Positions 24,639-36,093 of a DNA stretch of 64,000 bases are shown here, in pieces (positions within the stretch are counted from its first letter, which is position 1; every line of letters starts with the position of its first letter). Where the stretch lies: contig NC_088174.1 in assembly GCF_028769735.1 (NCBI RefSeq), forward strand, positions 1,199,501 to 1,263,500, read 5' to 3'. The stretch comes from Zonotrichia leucophrys gambelii. Taxonomy: Eukaryota > Chordata > Aves > Passeriformes > Passerellidae. The position numbers were made by a program, and so were the translations under genes. The notes under the pieces were generated by a model, which did not search any database, was not told where the DNA came from, and saw nothing but the letters and a program-made list of their open reading frames with translations.

Positions 24639-27600
24639 CTGCGACGGAAAAGGGACGGGGGAGATAAAAAGAAGTTAAAAAGGGTGAGAGTCACCGTGGC
24701 CTCAGGGCTGCCTGGCTCCAGCTGCTCTGTCTGCAGGGCTGGGTGCATCCTGCTGCTCCCGAGCCAGGCAAAATCCACACGGGGACTTTGGGCAGGGAAA
24801 AATTTCATGTGAGAGGGTCTGGGCAGAATTCAATGGGGGAAGATCTGGGCAAAATTTGATCTGGGATGGCCTGGGCAAAATTTCATGTGGGAAGGTCTGG
24901 GCAAAATTTCATGTGGGATTGGTAAAAAGCAATGGGAAGGTCTGGGCAAAATTTCATGTGGGATTGGTAAAAAGCAATGGGAAGGTCTGGGCAAAATTTC
25001 ATGTGGGATTGGTAAAAAGCAATGGGAAGGTGTGGGCAAAATTCAGCATGGAATGGTCTGGGTAGAATTCAAAGGGGGAAGATCTGGGCAAAATTTGATC
25101 TGGGATGGGTAAAAAGTAAGCATGGGAAGGTCTGAGAAAAACTTAATATGAGAAGGTCTGGGCAAAATTTCATGTGGGACTGGTAAAAAGCATGGGAAGG
25201 TCTGGGCAAAATTCAGCATGGAATGGTCTGAGCAAAATTGAATATGGGAAGGTCTGGGCAAAATTCAGTATGGAATGGTCTAAGAAAAATTTAATATGGG
25301 ATGGTCTGGGCAAAACTTCATGTGGGATGGGTAAAAATTAAGCATGGGAAGGTGTGGACAAAATTCAGCATGGAATGGTCTGAGCAAAATTTAATATGGG
25401 ATGGTCTGAGCAAAATTCAATATGGGATGGTCTGGGCAAAATTTCATGTGGGATGGGTAAAAATTAAGCATGGGAAGGTCTGGGCAAAATTCAGTATGGA
25501 ATGGTCTGAGCAAAATTTCATGTGGGATGGATAAAAACCATGGGAAGATCTGGGTGAAATTTCATGTGGGATTGGTAAAAAGCAATGGGAAGGTGTGGGC
25601 AAAATTCAGCATGGAATGGTCTGGGTAGAATTCAAAGGGGGAAGATCTGGGCAAAATTTGAACTGGGATTGTCTGGGCAAAATTTGATCTGGGATGGGTA
25701 AAAAGTAAGCATGGGAAGGTCTGAGAAAAACTTAATATGAGAAGGTCTGGGCAAAATTTCATGTGGGATGGGTAAAAAGCATGGGAAGGTTTGGGCAAAA
25801 TTCAGCATGGAATGGTCTGAGCAAAATTGAATATGGGAAGGTCTGGGCAAAATTTCATGTGGGATGAGTAAAAACCATGGGAAGATCTGGGTGAAATTTC
25901 ATGTGGGATGGGTAAAAATTAAGCATGGGAAGGTCTGGGCAAAATTCAGCATGAAATGGTCTGAGCAAAATTTAATGTGGGAAGGTCTGGGCAAAGTTTA
26001 GTGTGGGATGGTCTGGGTAAATTGAACGTGGGATGGTCAGGGCTGGTGCTGATCCCAGCAGAACACGAGGAAAAGCTGCTCCTCCCAGAGCTGCTCCCCA
26101 GCCCAGCAATGCCCAGGGATCCCCAGGGTCCCTAATTCCCCAAGGAGGAGGCAGGGAAAGCACAGCAGCAGGCCTGGGGAGGGCTGGGCAGTGTCCCTGG
26201 AGCCCCTGAGCTCCCAGCAGGAATTCCAAGAGCTGTGTAAACAGGGATCTGCTCCCAGGGGCTGTGGGCTGGCACTGCTGCAGCTCCTCCTTGGGATAAA
26301 CAGAGGCTGCTAAAATTAGAGCCTGTCCACCCAAGAGAGCCCAGCAACACCCAAACATGAGCCAGCTCTGCTTCCTCCCCAAAAATCACCGGGGCTGCCA
26401 GCTCCCAGCTGCCCAAAATAGGCTTTAGGCACGACCTGCTCAGCCAGGTCTGCTTTGGTGGCTCCCTGTGACAGCTCAGCTGTGCCACCACCACCTCACA
26501 CTCAACCCCTCTCTCTTCATCAGTTCTGTAATTAAAAACTCATTTTCCAAGAGAAACACGGTTTAAACTGGACTAATTACAAATTTTTTGAGGTTTTTCT
26601 GGGTTTTTTTTTTGTCCCAAGCAGGTTTCTCTTGGCTCTGACTTACGTATGGAGGGGTCTGACATGACCACCATCACGTAGGTGTTGGATGTGAAGATGT
26701 CAATGAAAGCAGCAAAGTTGGAGTTCCTGACCTCCATGCTCTGGAAAGAAGCTGCCAGCTTACTGAAAAACAAGGAAATAAAGGGGAGAAAAAGAGTGAA
26801 TGAAGAGCTTTTGTGCCCACATGGCCAAAATCCCTGATCTGAGCTGTTGGGAACAAGGAGGAGCTGGAATTCCCACTTGGCAAGGTGTGGTTACAGCAGG
26901 GCTTTGGCTGGGCTTGGTTTTAAAGGCAAATTCCTCAGTTTGGGGCCAAATGAGAACAATATCAGCTGCTTGTGCATTGAATGAAGGAAATTCCAGACAC
27001 AACCTCCCTGACCAGGCCTGCTCCCCATGGATACCAGGGCTCAGCCATTCCCAGCTGGACACTCTGGATAGAAATAAGCATAAAATGGGAATATCTGGAG
27101 ACATCTGAACATCTGTAACCCCCCAGAAACTTCTCCATTCTATCCAGCTCCTCACAATTAACCTGGCAGTGGAGCCTGAGGGCTGTGCAAAGCCAAGTTT
27201 CCCATTTTTCCACTGAAATCAGGGATAAACAGTGCCTGCAAGCCCCATCCTCCCCAGGCAGCCCTGTGGGCCTGGGTTGGAACAGAGCTCTCCATTCCCA
27301 GATTCCAAGAGAAACACTTCTGATCACTCCAGCCCTGCAATTCCCCTGCCTTGATCCAGGAGGAGGAGACCTGGAACAAAACAGCACCAAAGCTCTCCCA
27401 CCACGAGCAAAGGAGGAGTTAAATTAACATTTAAATGATTTGTGTTCCAGCTGCTGAGGAGTCAAAGTGGGATTCTCTGGAGAGAGCTGGAACAGCCCTG
27501 ATGTCCCCAGTGCTGATGGGAGCAGCTCACCTGCAGCTCAGCTTGAACTGTTTGATGATGTTGCTGATCTTCTCAAACCTGTGCACGTCCCGCTGCTCCT

Positions 27601-30600
27601 TGCACTGGTAGTGGGAGATCACCTGGAGAGGGGCAGGAGTCAGGATTCCAGCCCAGCCCTCCCACAGCAGCTCTGGGAATGCCTGGGGAGCAGGGGGGAC
27701 CCCTCTGTGCCTTTGGCTGACTGATCTTGGGAGTTTTACAGAAATTCTTGTGGCACAGACCTGCCAGGTGACACCACTGTCCCCTGAGGGCTTCACCTCA
27801 GCAGCAATTTACATCTTGCTCCCAAAACAGGTGGGAACAGAGTAAAAAATGTGTCCATCACCTCTCTCAGGAACGGGCTGGGATGGATTTTCCCTCCCAT
27901 CCTGCACAGGCAATGATCCCAAAGGCAAATCAAGCTGCTCCTCCCCAAGAAAAGCAGCTCAAAGGCAGCTCAAAGCTGCTTCCTTGGGAATTCCTTCTCT
28001 ATTCCCTCTCTCACTCCAGTCTGGATGCCAACACCCAGAGGGGCTGAAGGGCTTCAGGAACCCCTGGAAACATCTCCACAAACATTCCCTCCCAGCTGGT
28101 GGCCCCAGCCCTTTATGGCTCAGCCACACGGAGTGAGAGCTGCATTTCCTGCCCACACAGCTCCATCCCCACAGCAGAGCTGACAGCAATCTCTTCAAAA
28201 CCTTAGGCCAGCTGCTTTGAACTCTTCACAATCCCAAAATCAGCTCTCTGGATGTATCAGGAGCCCTTGCACAGGGATCTGAACTGCTCTATTCAAGGAG
28301 TCACATTTATCAGAGGTTTTAGGGTTTTTCCCTCTTTTTTTCCCTTAACCACCTTAAACCCATCACTTTTTAAACTTGCCCAATTATTCCCACAAGCACA
28401 GTTTTAGCCACATTCAAGACTTGCAGTTCCCAGTGTTCAATTTCCTTCCTAAACTTCCCAGATGAGGTTTTTCCACTCCAATTTAAACACAATTTCAGAA
28501 TAAGATCTCCCAAAGAGATTTTCACAGGAAGATTTCCCTCCAAGAGAAGAGAGTCCTGAGAATGTTTAAGTATATGAAAAAAAGGGAGGAGTTTTTTAAG
28601 AAGTCACCACTGCACTTAAATTAAGCACACAATTTTTGAAGCAAAGATAATTTCTTTCAGTTAAAAATGTCCTTGTAACAATCACACTGTCACACACCCC
28701 AAGGTGGAACTATTCATTATCTCCAAAAGGTCAAAAAGCAGAACTTGCCAGGCATGGCAAGTGTTTGTTTCTGATAGTTTAAGGAGGAAAAAAAAAAAGT
28801 CATGGCTCCTTTCCCAAATTCCCTCCATCATTTCCAAATCACCAGCAAGGAAAACACTCCAAATAATTCAAGTATTTCCTTCAGCTCAGCAAGAGTTTGG
28901 TGCAAAGTGTGAAGAGCCCAGCCCAGCAGTCAGGAATATGGCCAAGCACCAAGAGTGGTTTTATCTTTGCAGAGGGATTGGGAGCACAAGGACCTGGAAA
29001 AGCACCACAATCCCATGGCTGACCCCCCATCCATGCTCTGGATTTGCAGAACATCAAAAACCAAAAGGAATCAGGTCCAGCTCAAACGCTCCAGCAGGAG
29101 GAAGTGAAAAGGTTTGGTTTGAAGCTCCAAAAGGTTCCTGCCCTGTGCAGAGGGGGATTCTCAGAGCAGCCCCACCACAATGGGGACATGAAACACTCCC
29201 AGAGCCTGCAGGAGGAAACCCCAACCAAAGCTCAGCTCAGCTGCTGCAGGGGGATTCTGGGATGGTGCCATGGGCCACAGGATCCCAAGGCCTGGATCAG
29301 GGCACTCCTCACTGGGGCTGCCACCTCCCAGCCTCCATGGGATCCCACAGTGGTTTGGCTTGGAAGGGCCTCAAAGCTCATTCAGGTCCAACCTGACACC
29401 TCCCACTGTCCCAGTGCCCAGCCTGGCCTTGGGCACTGCCAGGGATCCAGGGTGGGCACCTCTGCCAGGGCCTGCCCACCCTGCCAGGGAAGTTTTTTCC
29501 CCAATACCTAATGTAAACCTACTCCCTTTCAGTTTAAAGCCAAGTTTGGGTAGGAAGGGATTTGATGATTCCTTGGGCAGGGACACCTCCCACCATCCCA
29601 AGGTGCTCCAGCCAACCTTGGACATTTCCAGGGATCCAGGGGCAGCCCCAGCTGCTCTGGGCACCTGTGCCAGGGCCTGCCCACCCTCACAGGGAACAAT
29701 TCCCAATTCCCAATCTCCCATCCATCCCTGCCCTCTGGCACTGGGAGCCATTCCCTGTGTCCTGTCCCTCCATCCTTGTCCCCAGCCCCTCTCTGGAGCC
29801 CTTCAGGCCCTGGCAGGGCTCTGAGCTCTCCCTGGAGCTGCTCCTGTCCAGGTGAGCACCCCCAGCTCTCCCAGCCCGGCTCCAGAGCACAGGGAGGGAA
29901 AGGGAGGCTCCCCCCAGGGAATCCAGGAACTCACCAGGAACGTGGCTCTCTCAAACAGCAGCACCTCGTCTGCCTCGATGATCTGAGCAAAGTTCCTCAG
30001 GTTCATCTCCAGCTGCTGCACGTTGGGGATCAGCTGGTAGACAATGCTGGACCAGGCCTGCACAGGGAGACACACAAAGGTCCCACCAGCTCCTCTCCTC
30101 AGCCCCTTGTGAGAAAGGTGCTCCCAGAGGGATTTTTGGCACTTCTGGCTGCTGACAGCCTGGGCAAGGCTGAGAAGCTCCTCCACCCTCCATACCCAAT
30201 CCCCAGAGGGAGCCCAGACCTGAGGAGATCCTTCCCTGGCTCCAGTTCTTCTCCAGCAGGCACAGAAACTGCAGTGCTGCTGAACAGACTGAAATCATCC
30301 CTGCTTTAAGCTGGGAATGTTTGTGTCTCCTTCCTCCACTTAAGTTCACAGAGATTTTTAATCCTGAGCAAGGTCAGCACACAGATGGACACTTGGCAGC
30401 TCATCCCTGACCCAAACAAAGTTCCACCTTATCCCAGCAGGCCAGGAACAAACCCAGGAGGGCTGGGGGATGCTGGGATCAACATCTGTGCTCATCCACA
30501 CTCAGCCTCCCCTCCCTGCCCAGCTGCTGACCCAGGTGTGGGGCAGTGGCAACCTCACCCTTCCAGAGCCAGGGGGATGTTTGGATGCCTGTCTGCCAAG

Positions 30601-33600
30601 CACCAAATATTTACCACATGCTCCTGACTTTTTAAAATCAATTAATTAAACCCAGGGTTAATTTGGGTTTCACTGACACCCCTACAGAAGCAGCTGCAGA
30701 GCTGAACACAGCAGCAGCAGCTCCAGGGATCCTCCTCCTGCCCTGCTCCCAGTGGGAAGAGGAAGAATCCTCCCAGATGTGGAGAGGGAGCTGCACCAAC
30801 CTTGTAAAGGGTCTCATCCCAGATGGAAGTTCTGAAACAAACACACTCCAAGGGCCGGGAGAGGCGCTTCAGGTCCTCCTCACGCTCCTTAAAAATCTGG
30901 GGGGCAAAGAGAGTTGAGTGAAATGTTCCTGCCTGTGCTGTGGCTGCTGTATGGATTTATGGGGTGAGTTTCACATGCATCTCTGGGACACTGCAGGGGA
31001 GAGTGGCCAGGAACCCTCCCAGGGAGCAGCAGGGATGTCTTGGTGCACAATCCCAAAACTGTTTGGGTTGGAAGGAGCCAAGGTGTGCTGGGAGCTCTGG
31101 AACCAGACAGGAAAGGCTTTTCCTGTCCCTAAAAACCAGCACTGCTGCTCTCCAGTGGATTCTAGGATGACACACTTTAAAAGAAGGCAGGAAAAGCTCT
31201 GAGGAGATGTGAGAAAGCCTTTGAGGAACAGCCCCAGGGGCTGCCTTGGAGCTGTGACCCACAAGGGATGCATTTCCATGGCAATGCCAGCTCCTCACCA
31301 GATCCCGCTGGTCCTCCTGCACCAAGTCCATCTTGTGCACCAGGCAGAAGATCTTGGCATCAGGGGAGTTCTGCAGGATGGCCTCCAGGCAGGACTGGTA
31401 GTAGTGCATGTCCTTCTCCAGCTCCCTGCTCTCCACGTCGAACACGTAGATGAGCACCTCCACGTTGCGGAAGATGTTGTCCCTCTGGCTGGTGAAGTAG
31501 TTCTCCATGAAGGTGTCCTGCCTGGGGGCACAGCAGGACACTCCTTAGGGCAGTTTGTGGGAAGCTGCTCCTGGCAGGAGGGCCAGGCTGGAGCTGTGTG
31601 CCCTGGGCATTCCCAGGGCAGCCGGAGGCTCCGGGAGAGCACCAACCCCCAGTCCCACAGGAAACCAAAGCTCCCTCATGTGCTGCTGCTTCAGGCCCCA
31701 GGCTGGCTTTAAGGAGCCTTTTGTGAAAGCCCACAGCAGCAGAACAGGTGAAACGTGACCCAAAGCATCAGCTCAGCCTTAAATCCCAGGGTTAAATCTC
31801 TTTAACTCTGGCTGAACATGACTGAGATGGTCCAGAGGCCATGGAGCTGAGGAGGGGACAGCATTCCTTGACAAAAGCTGCTTCCAGGAGCCACAGGATC
31901 AACCTCCAGCATGGCCTCTGTGCACAAATCCCACCTGGATGGAGCTGGAGTGAGCAATTCCAGCACCTCAGGACAGCAGAAGGAGCATTTCCTTGGCACC
32001 ACCTCATCCCAGGGGGAGGAGAATCCACCCTGCTCCACCCCTGATTCCCCAGAGCCTCCCCCAAAGGCTGGGAAGGAACAATCAGTACCTACCCTCCACA
32101 GTCCCACAGGTTCAACACCAGGTTTCCCAGGAATCTGACATGGGAATGCTCCACATCAACTGCAAAGAGACAGCAGGAGCTCACTGACTGCACCACAGCC
32201 AGGGCAGAGCTTGGGCAGCCAGAAATCCTGGAAATCAGCCCCCAATCATGGAATTGGAGGGGATTAAAGCCCTCATTCCAGCCCCTGCACCTTCCACTAC
32301 CCCAGGCTGCTCCAAGCCCCATCCAGCCTGGCCCTGGACACTTCCAGGGATGGGCATCCCTCACAAAGCAGCCCCAGTTTGTAAAATCTCACCAAAATCC
32401 CATTTCCCAGAGAACTCAGGTCTCCCTGCCCACTGCTCTCCTGAGAAGTGCAGTGAGTGTTCCTGTTCACTCCCACATTCCCTGGTCCCTGGGATATTGT
32501 AGGAATGACTGTGCAGGGCTTGAAGCCATCCCTGACAAAATAAACCAGGAACACAGGGAATGTAAACTTCAGGAGGAGGCCAAATCCATGGCAAAGGGGA
32601 AATTTGCACCAATCCTTGACATGAAATCCACACAGGCCCCTCCCAGTGAGAAGCACCAGATCCCAACCACTCATCCACCTCTCCCAGAGGAATCACTTCT
32701 TGCTCTTTCCCAACAAAGGCTTTGGAAAGGGAAGAAGGAAAGGCATTCATTAAACCCAGTGCATCATCCTGCCAGAACCACAGGGGCACTGCAGGATCCC
32801 TGTGCTGGAGATCCCTGCAGGAGCAGGAACATTCCACCAACACACAGGAGGCTCTGACAGGTGGAGCTGCACCAAAGCTGCTTCCTGATCCCAAAAATAA
32901 AGAGTTAAGGATCAAATTTAAATAATAAAGCAGCAAAGGCCGCTTCCTGATCCCAAAACAGGGAGTTAAGGATAAAAGTTGAACAATCAAGCAGCCCAGC
33001 CGATCCCAGCTGCCTTTCCCTTCCCTCCCCTTCCTGCCTGTCCCTGGCTGATCCCGAAGCTCCCAGCGGGTGTGGCAGCTGCAGGACACACCCAAGGGAG
33101 CCGGGGATGGCTGCAGGGAGCGGCCCCACCCCTGTGCTGAGGCTGGAGCTGCGGGAACGGGGCGGCTCCTTACTCGTGGCCCCCAGGCGCCGCGTGTCCC
33201 GGGCGATGTAGTTGGCAAAGATGATGGATCTCATGCTGGTCTTGCCAGACCCACTCTTACCCATCAGCAGCACCTGCACACGGGGAGAGAAGGAAAAATG
33301 AGCTCCCACAGAGCACCGAGTGCCCTCCAGCTCCCTCGGGCTGACAGCTCAGTGCCAAAGGCACTGACACTGCACTGGCACAGCCCAGCTGGGAATGCAC
33401 CAGGAGAGGCAGAGAGGAGAACGTGGGGAGCAGGACAGACATCCCAAACACTCCTGGGTGGTCCCTGGGCCATGGTCACCCCACCTCCCTGCTGTCCTTG
33501 GTCACCCCACCTCCCTGCTGTCCTTGGTCCCTGGGCCATGGTCACCCCACCTCCCTGCTCTCCTTGGTCAGACTGAACACTTTTAACACTTTTCTCCCAA

Positions 33601-35158
33601 AACGTGGACAGGACCTGGGAAAAGCAGGAGCTGCCTCCCCATTCCCAGCCCCTCCCATCTGGTGGCTTTGGTGACACCAAAGGACTTTAAAGATGAGGAA
33701 CAGCTTTGTCTCAACCCTCCAGACCAAAACCAACCCCTCAGCTCCTGGTTTTCCACCCCAAACGCTCTGTCCTAACCAGACAGGGGTGGGAGGGTCCTTA
33801 CAGACCTTCTAATACTGCTCTTCCCACAACCTGACTGGTTTTCCTTTCCCCAAATACCAGGGAAATGCCCAGTTTCAGGTGCTAGAAGACCAGAAAAAGG
33901 GGAAAAGCAGATGAGACAGCCCAGGTCAGCATTCCCAGAGCAAGGGAGACCCTTCATGGCTCCAGTGATGCCCCTCCAGAGGAGACTTTTGGCTCCATGA
34001 GGTCTCATCCCTGCAGAGCTCAGGGGAAAGGAGAGGCAGCCAAAAAGCAGGGAATGCTGCTGGGGGTGGGGATGAGGGGAGACAGTCACACCAGGCAAGG
34101 CTTTACATTGTGATCTAAAAATAAAAATTAAACAAAACAAACCCATCAGCGGCAGCCAACACAGCCCTGCTCACAAACCCCAGCTGTTAAACAAGCTCCA
34201 GTCACAAAGCCAAATGCAGCTCCTGGCAGCAGCCCTGCCAGTGTGCCATCCAGGAGGGATTTCAGGAGAGCAGCCCAGGGAGGGCTGCCCAGCTGCCACC
34301 CCCACCCTGGGCAGCAGGGCAGGAGCTGGGCACAAAGCAAGGCACAATTCCCAGGGAAGCTGCCCACAGGCTCCAGGGTTGCCAACAAGGAGGGTTCCTG
34401 GCTGTTCCACACCCAGGAGGGCTGGGGAGGGCCCCCAGATGCTGCCCTGTCCTGTCCCCTGAGCTGATCCCAGAGAACAGCCAAGCTCTTATTTCACAGC
34501 ACCAGCACAAAATCGCAGGCAGAAACTCGATCCCAGTCTGAGGCACGGCCCAAACCAGCCCCAATTCCCAAAGTTTAGGCTGCAGAGGCCTCGCAAAGGG
34601 GTCAGACAGCAGCACGGAGAGCCAGGCAGGGAACCCAACCCCACCTCCCCATGGAACAGCAGCCAGATATTCCTTTAAGAGCTCTGGCCGTGCTCCTGCA
34701 GGGATACACCCACCCCTGCCATGCCCAGAGCTGCGGCTCCTTCCCCACGTGTTAAATTTCATCCTCCCGGAGCCCCGAGGGGGTTCAGGCTCCTGGGACA
34801 CCTCGGGAGGGTGGCAGGGACAGGGGAGGGAGCAGATCCTCCTCCCTGAGCACAGGGTCTTGCAGAGGGTTTTGCAACAGCCCCAGCAGCACCCGGGGAA
34901 CAGCAACTGCCAGGAAGGCTCTGCAGGAATCCAGGCCAGGATTAAAGCCGGGGTTAACCCAGCCCATGCAGGCCAGGATTAAAGCCGGGTTTAACACCTG
35001 GCACCTCCAGCAGAGGATGGAGCACTGACCCTGAGAGACACCAGAGCCCCAGCTGAGGGATGGATCCAACAAACAGTGCTCATGCTTGCAGATGGGAAAG
35101 GGAAACCCAGGATCATCCTGCCCGTCCTTACCTTTTTCTTCATGGCTGTGCTTGGCAT
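24541..35158 (-). CDS. RRAGA: RagA-type Rag GTPase, nine coding exons, 313 aa, complete
   Basis: Small GTPase that pairs with RagC/D on the lysosome surface and recruits mTORC1 when amino acids are present. The coding exons, in transcript order, are 35158-35132, 33273-33174, 32159-32093, 31521-31299, 30896-30801, 30057-29935, 27622-27531, 26762-26647 and 24638-24541. All have AG/GT borders and matching phases, and they sum to 942 nt (313 codons plus stop), the length known for RagA. Visible motifs: P-loop GKSGSGKTS at residues 12-20 or so with the T21 position, DCGG-Q ending at Q66, and HKMD ending at D130; the C-terminal roadblock-type domain follows from about residue 180. Residues that differ between vertebrate RagA and RagB (NFAQ, QRDV, C-terminus GPKHSLLMR) are all of the RagA kind, and the extra RagB N-terminus and 28-aa optional exon were not found. 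The neighbour is KLF8, as for human RRAGB, so RRAGB is the possible alternative name. The family and exon structure are near certain; the symbol is less so. Confidence 0.95.
24790..26040. repeat. 1.25 kb minisatellite in the last RRAGA intron
   Basis: Units built on gggaaggtctgggcaaaatt with alternating tails (tcatgtgggatgggtaaaaa or cagcatggaatggtctgagc), forming higher-order blocks. Two long stretches (about 25.02-25.20 and 25.58-25.80 kb) are near-identical, showing a recent block duplication. Confidence 0.9.
26647..26762 (-). CDS. RRAGA: RRAGA coding exon 8
   Basis: A 116-nt exon encoding residues 243-281 of the C-terminal domain. It has a strong polypyrimidine acceptor (tttttcag) and a gtaagt donor. 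The following intron (24639-26646) is mostly a minisatellite. Confidence 0.95.
27531..27622 (-). CDS. RRAGA: RRAGA coding exon 7
   Basis: A 92-nt exon encoding residues 213-242 and two bases of S243, in the C-terminal dimerisation domain. It contains QRDVHRFE, where RagB has QRDAHRFE. The acceptor is ctctccag and the donor gtgagc. Confidence 0.95.
29343..29880 (-). mobile_element. CR1 3' region in an RRAGA intron
   Basis: The antisense CR1 3' end: tttggcttggaagggcctca, later ctaatgtaaacctactccct, cagtttaaagcc, and the block ttccagggatccaggggcag, which recurs at 50.39 kb. It lies just downstream of RRAGA exon 6 in the intron. Confidence 0.85.
29935..30057 (-). CDS. RRAGA: RRAGA coding exon 6
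   Basis: A 123-nt, phase-0 exon encoding residues 172-212, the junction between the GTPase and C-terminal domains. It carries [11 protein letters not shown], with Q at a position where mammalian RagB has E. The donor gtgagt is strong. Confidence 0.95.
30801..30896 (-). CDS. RRAGA: RRAGA coding exon 5
   Basis: A 96-nt, phase-0 exon encoding residues 140-171 (from [10 protein letters not shown] to DETLYK). The donor is gttggt, a weaker form than at the other exons; the acceptor ccccccag is good. Confidence 0.93.
31299..31521 (-). CDS. RRAGA: RRAGA coding exon 4 (switch II and HKMD)
   Basis: A 223-nt exon encoding Q66 to L139. It holds switch II and the HKMD guanine-specificity motif (about residues 127-130). 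The acceptor is cccccag and the donor gtgagg. The reading frame is open and the protein is nearly invariant relative to known vertebrate RagA/B. Confidence 0.95.
32093..32159 (-). CDS. RRAGA: RRAGA coding exon 3
   Basis: A 67-nt exon encoding residues 43-65, from the end of switch I to the DCGG of the G3 motif. The acceptor is tttgcag, the donor gtaggt. Phase 1 in and phase 2 out agree with both neighbours. Confidence 0.95.
32233..32352 (-). mobile_element. CR1 3' fragment in an RRAGA intron
   Basis: The antisense CR1 tail block, with the complement of the CR1 motifs 'catccagcctggccctggac' and 'ttccagggatgggcatcc'. It is in the intron upstream of exon 3. Confidence 0.8.
33174..33273 (-). CDS. 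RRAGA: RRAGA coding exon 2 (P-loop)
   Basis: Codes for residues 10-42 and one extra base. It contains the GKSGSGKTS nucleotide-binding loop and the start of switch I. The borders are cag at the acceptor and gtaagg at the donor, and the exon leaves phase 1. In mammalian RRAGB an optional 28-aa exon follows here; none was recognised in the next intron (32160-33173). Confidence 0.95.
33461..33570. repeat. Short tandem repeat in an RRAGA intron
   Basis: Three copies of ggtcaccccacctccctgct followed by gtccttgg, with a longer variant carrying tccctgggccat. Confidence 0.85.
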
Positions 35159-35165
35159 CACACAC
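35132..35165 (-). CDS. RRAGA: RRAGA first coding exon
   Basis: Encodes MPSTAMKKK from an ATG at 35158-35156, and ends on an AAG before a gtaagg donor. A pyrimidine-rich acceptor (ctctctgcag) precedes 35165, leaving only 7 nt of untranslated sequence before the ATG, so at least one non-coding exon must lie upstream in the CpG island. The start matches the known RagA start (MPxTAMKKK). Confidence 0.9.
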
Positions 35166-35221
35166 CTGCAGAGAGAAGCCCACCTTGGATCGCTGCTTTT
35201 CACACACACATGCTCCGCTCG

Positions 35222-35285
35222 CCAATCCCAATGCCAATCCCGATCCCAATCCCGACACCAATCCCAAAGCCAATGCCTGTGCCGC
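35222..35285. repeat. CCAATCCCGAT-type hexamer repeat
   Basis: Imperfect six-base repeats (ccaatc/ccgatc) between the non-coding exon and first coding exon of RRAGA. Confidence 0.75.
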
Positions 35286-35744
35286 TCCCACCCCGGTACT
35301 GGGGAAGCGCTGACACAGCCCCGGCTCCCCTCCCCCTGCTCCGGCCCATGGGGAACTCCCGCTGCTGCCGGGAAACCTCCGGCGCTCCCGAAACCGCCCG
35401 GCCCGGCTGGGGTGGCTGCGGCCGGGCCGGCAGCGCCTCCGCAGCCCCTTCCCGGCACGTTCCGCAGCCGCTTCCCTCTGGACATCCACAGCCCCTTCCC
35501 TCAGGATCCCCGCAGCCCCTTCCCTCCCTCAGGATCCCCGCAGCCCCTTCTCCCGGCACGTCCTTCCGTTTCCCCGGGATTCCCCGCAGCCCCATCCCCG
35601 CGATTCCCCCGGGATTCCCCGCAATGCCCGCGCCCCCCGGGCCGGGCCGCGCCTCGGTACCTCCGGCGGCGATGGGCGGCTCGGGGCCGGCTTGGGGGAC
35701 GATGCCGGTGTGAGCCCCGGCAGGTCGGGCTCGGCGGGCCGCAG

Positions 35745-35975
35745 GTGGTGCCCGGCGCTGCCCGGGCCTGTGGCGGTGCCCGGTGCGGGGCTCGGCGGGC
35801 CGGAGGCGGTGCCCGGCGCTGCCTGGGGCTGTGGCGGTGCCGGGTGCTCGGCGGTGCCCGGTGCGGTGCCCGGTGTGGGCCGCAGGCGGTGCCCGGGGCT
35901 GTGGCGGTGCCGGGTGCGGGGCTCGGCGGGCCGGAGGCGGTGCCCGGGGCTGTGCCGGTGCGGGGCCCTGCCCGG
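35745..35975. repeat. GC-rich minisatellite at the RRAGA promoter
   Basis: Repeats of ggtgcccggtgcggggctcg and gcgggccggaggcggtgccc in the probable first exon/promoter. It is a possible source of allele length variation. Confidence 0.8.
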
Positions 35976-36044
35976 GCCTGTGGCGGCGCCCCCGTCCCGC
36001 CCCCCGCCCCGCTCACGGGACCCAGCGCTCGGCGGCCGCCGCCG

Positions 36045-36054
36045 GTCACGTGAG
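36045..36054. promoter_or_regulatory. CLEAR/E-box palindrome GTCACGTGAG
   Basis: Contains TCACGTGA, the core bound by TFEB/TFE3/MITF (CLEAR element) and also by USF. It lies in the RRAGA CpG promoter, 39 bp from a second identical core. The site is seen in the sequence; the factor is inferred. Confidence 0.65.
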
Positions 36055-36083
36055 CGCGCCCCGCGCACGCGCGCGCCCCCGGT

Positions 36084-36093
36084 ATCACGTGAT
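36084..36093. promoter_or_regulatory. Second CLEAR/E-box palindrome ATCACGTGAT
   Basis: A perfect ten-base palindrome with the TCACGTGA core at 36085-36092. With the copy at 36046 it forms a pair of boxes in the RRAGA promoter, the arrangement expected of a lysosome or nutrient-responsive promoter. Confidence 0.65.

Noticed and set aside
32160..33173. Optional 28-aa RagB exon between RRAGA exons 2 and 3
   Set aside because: No open, splice-bounded segment resembling it was seen in this intron.
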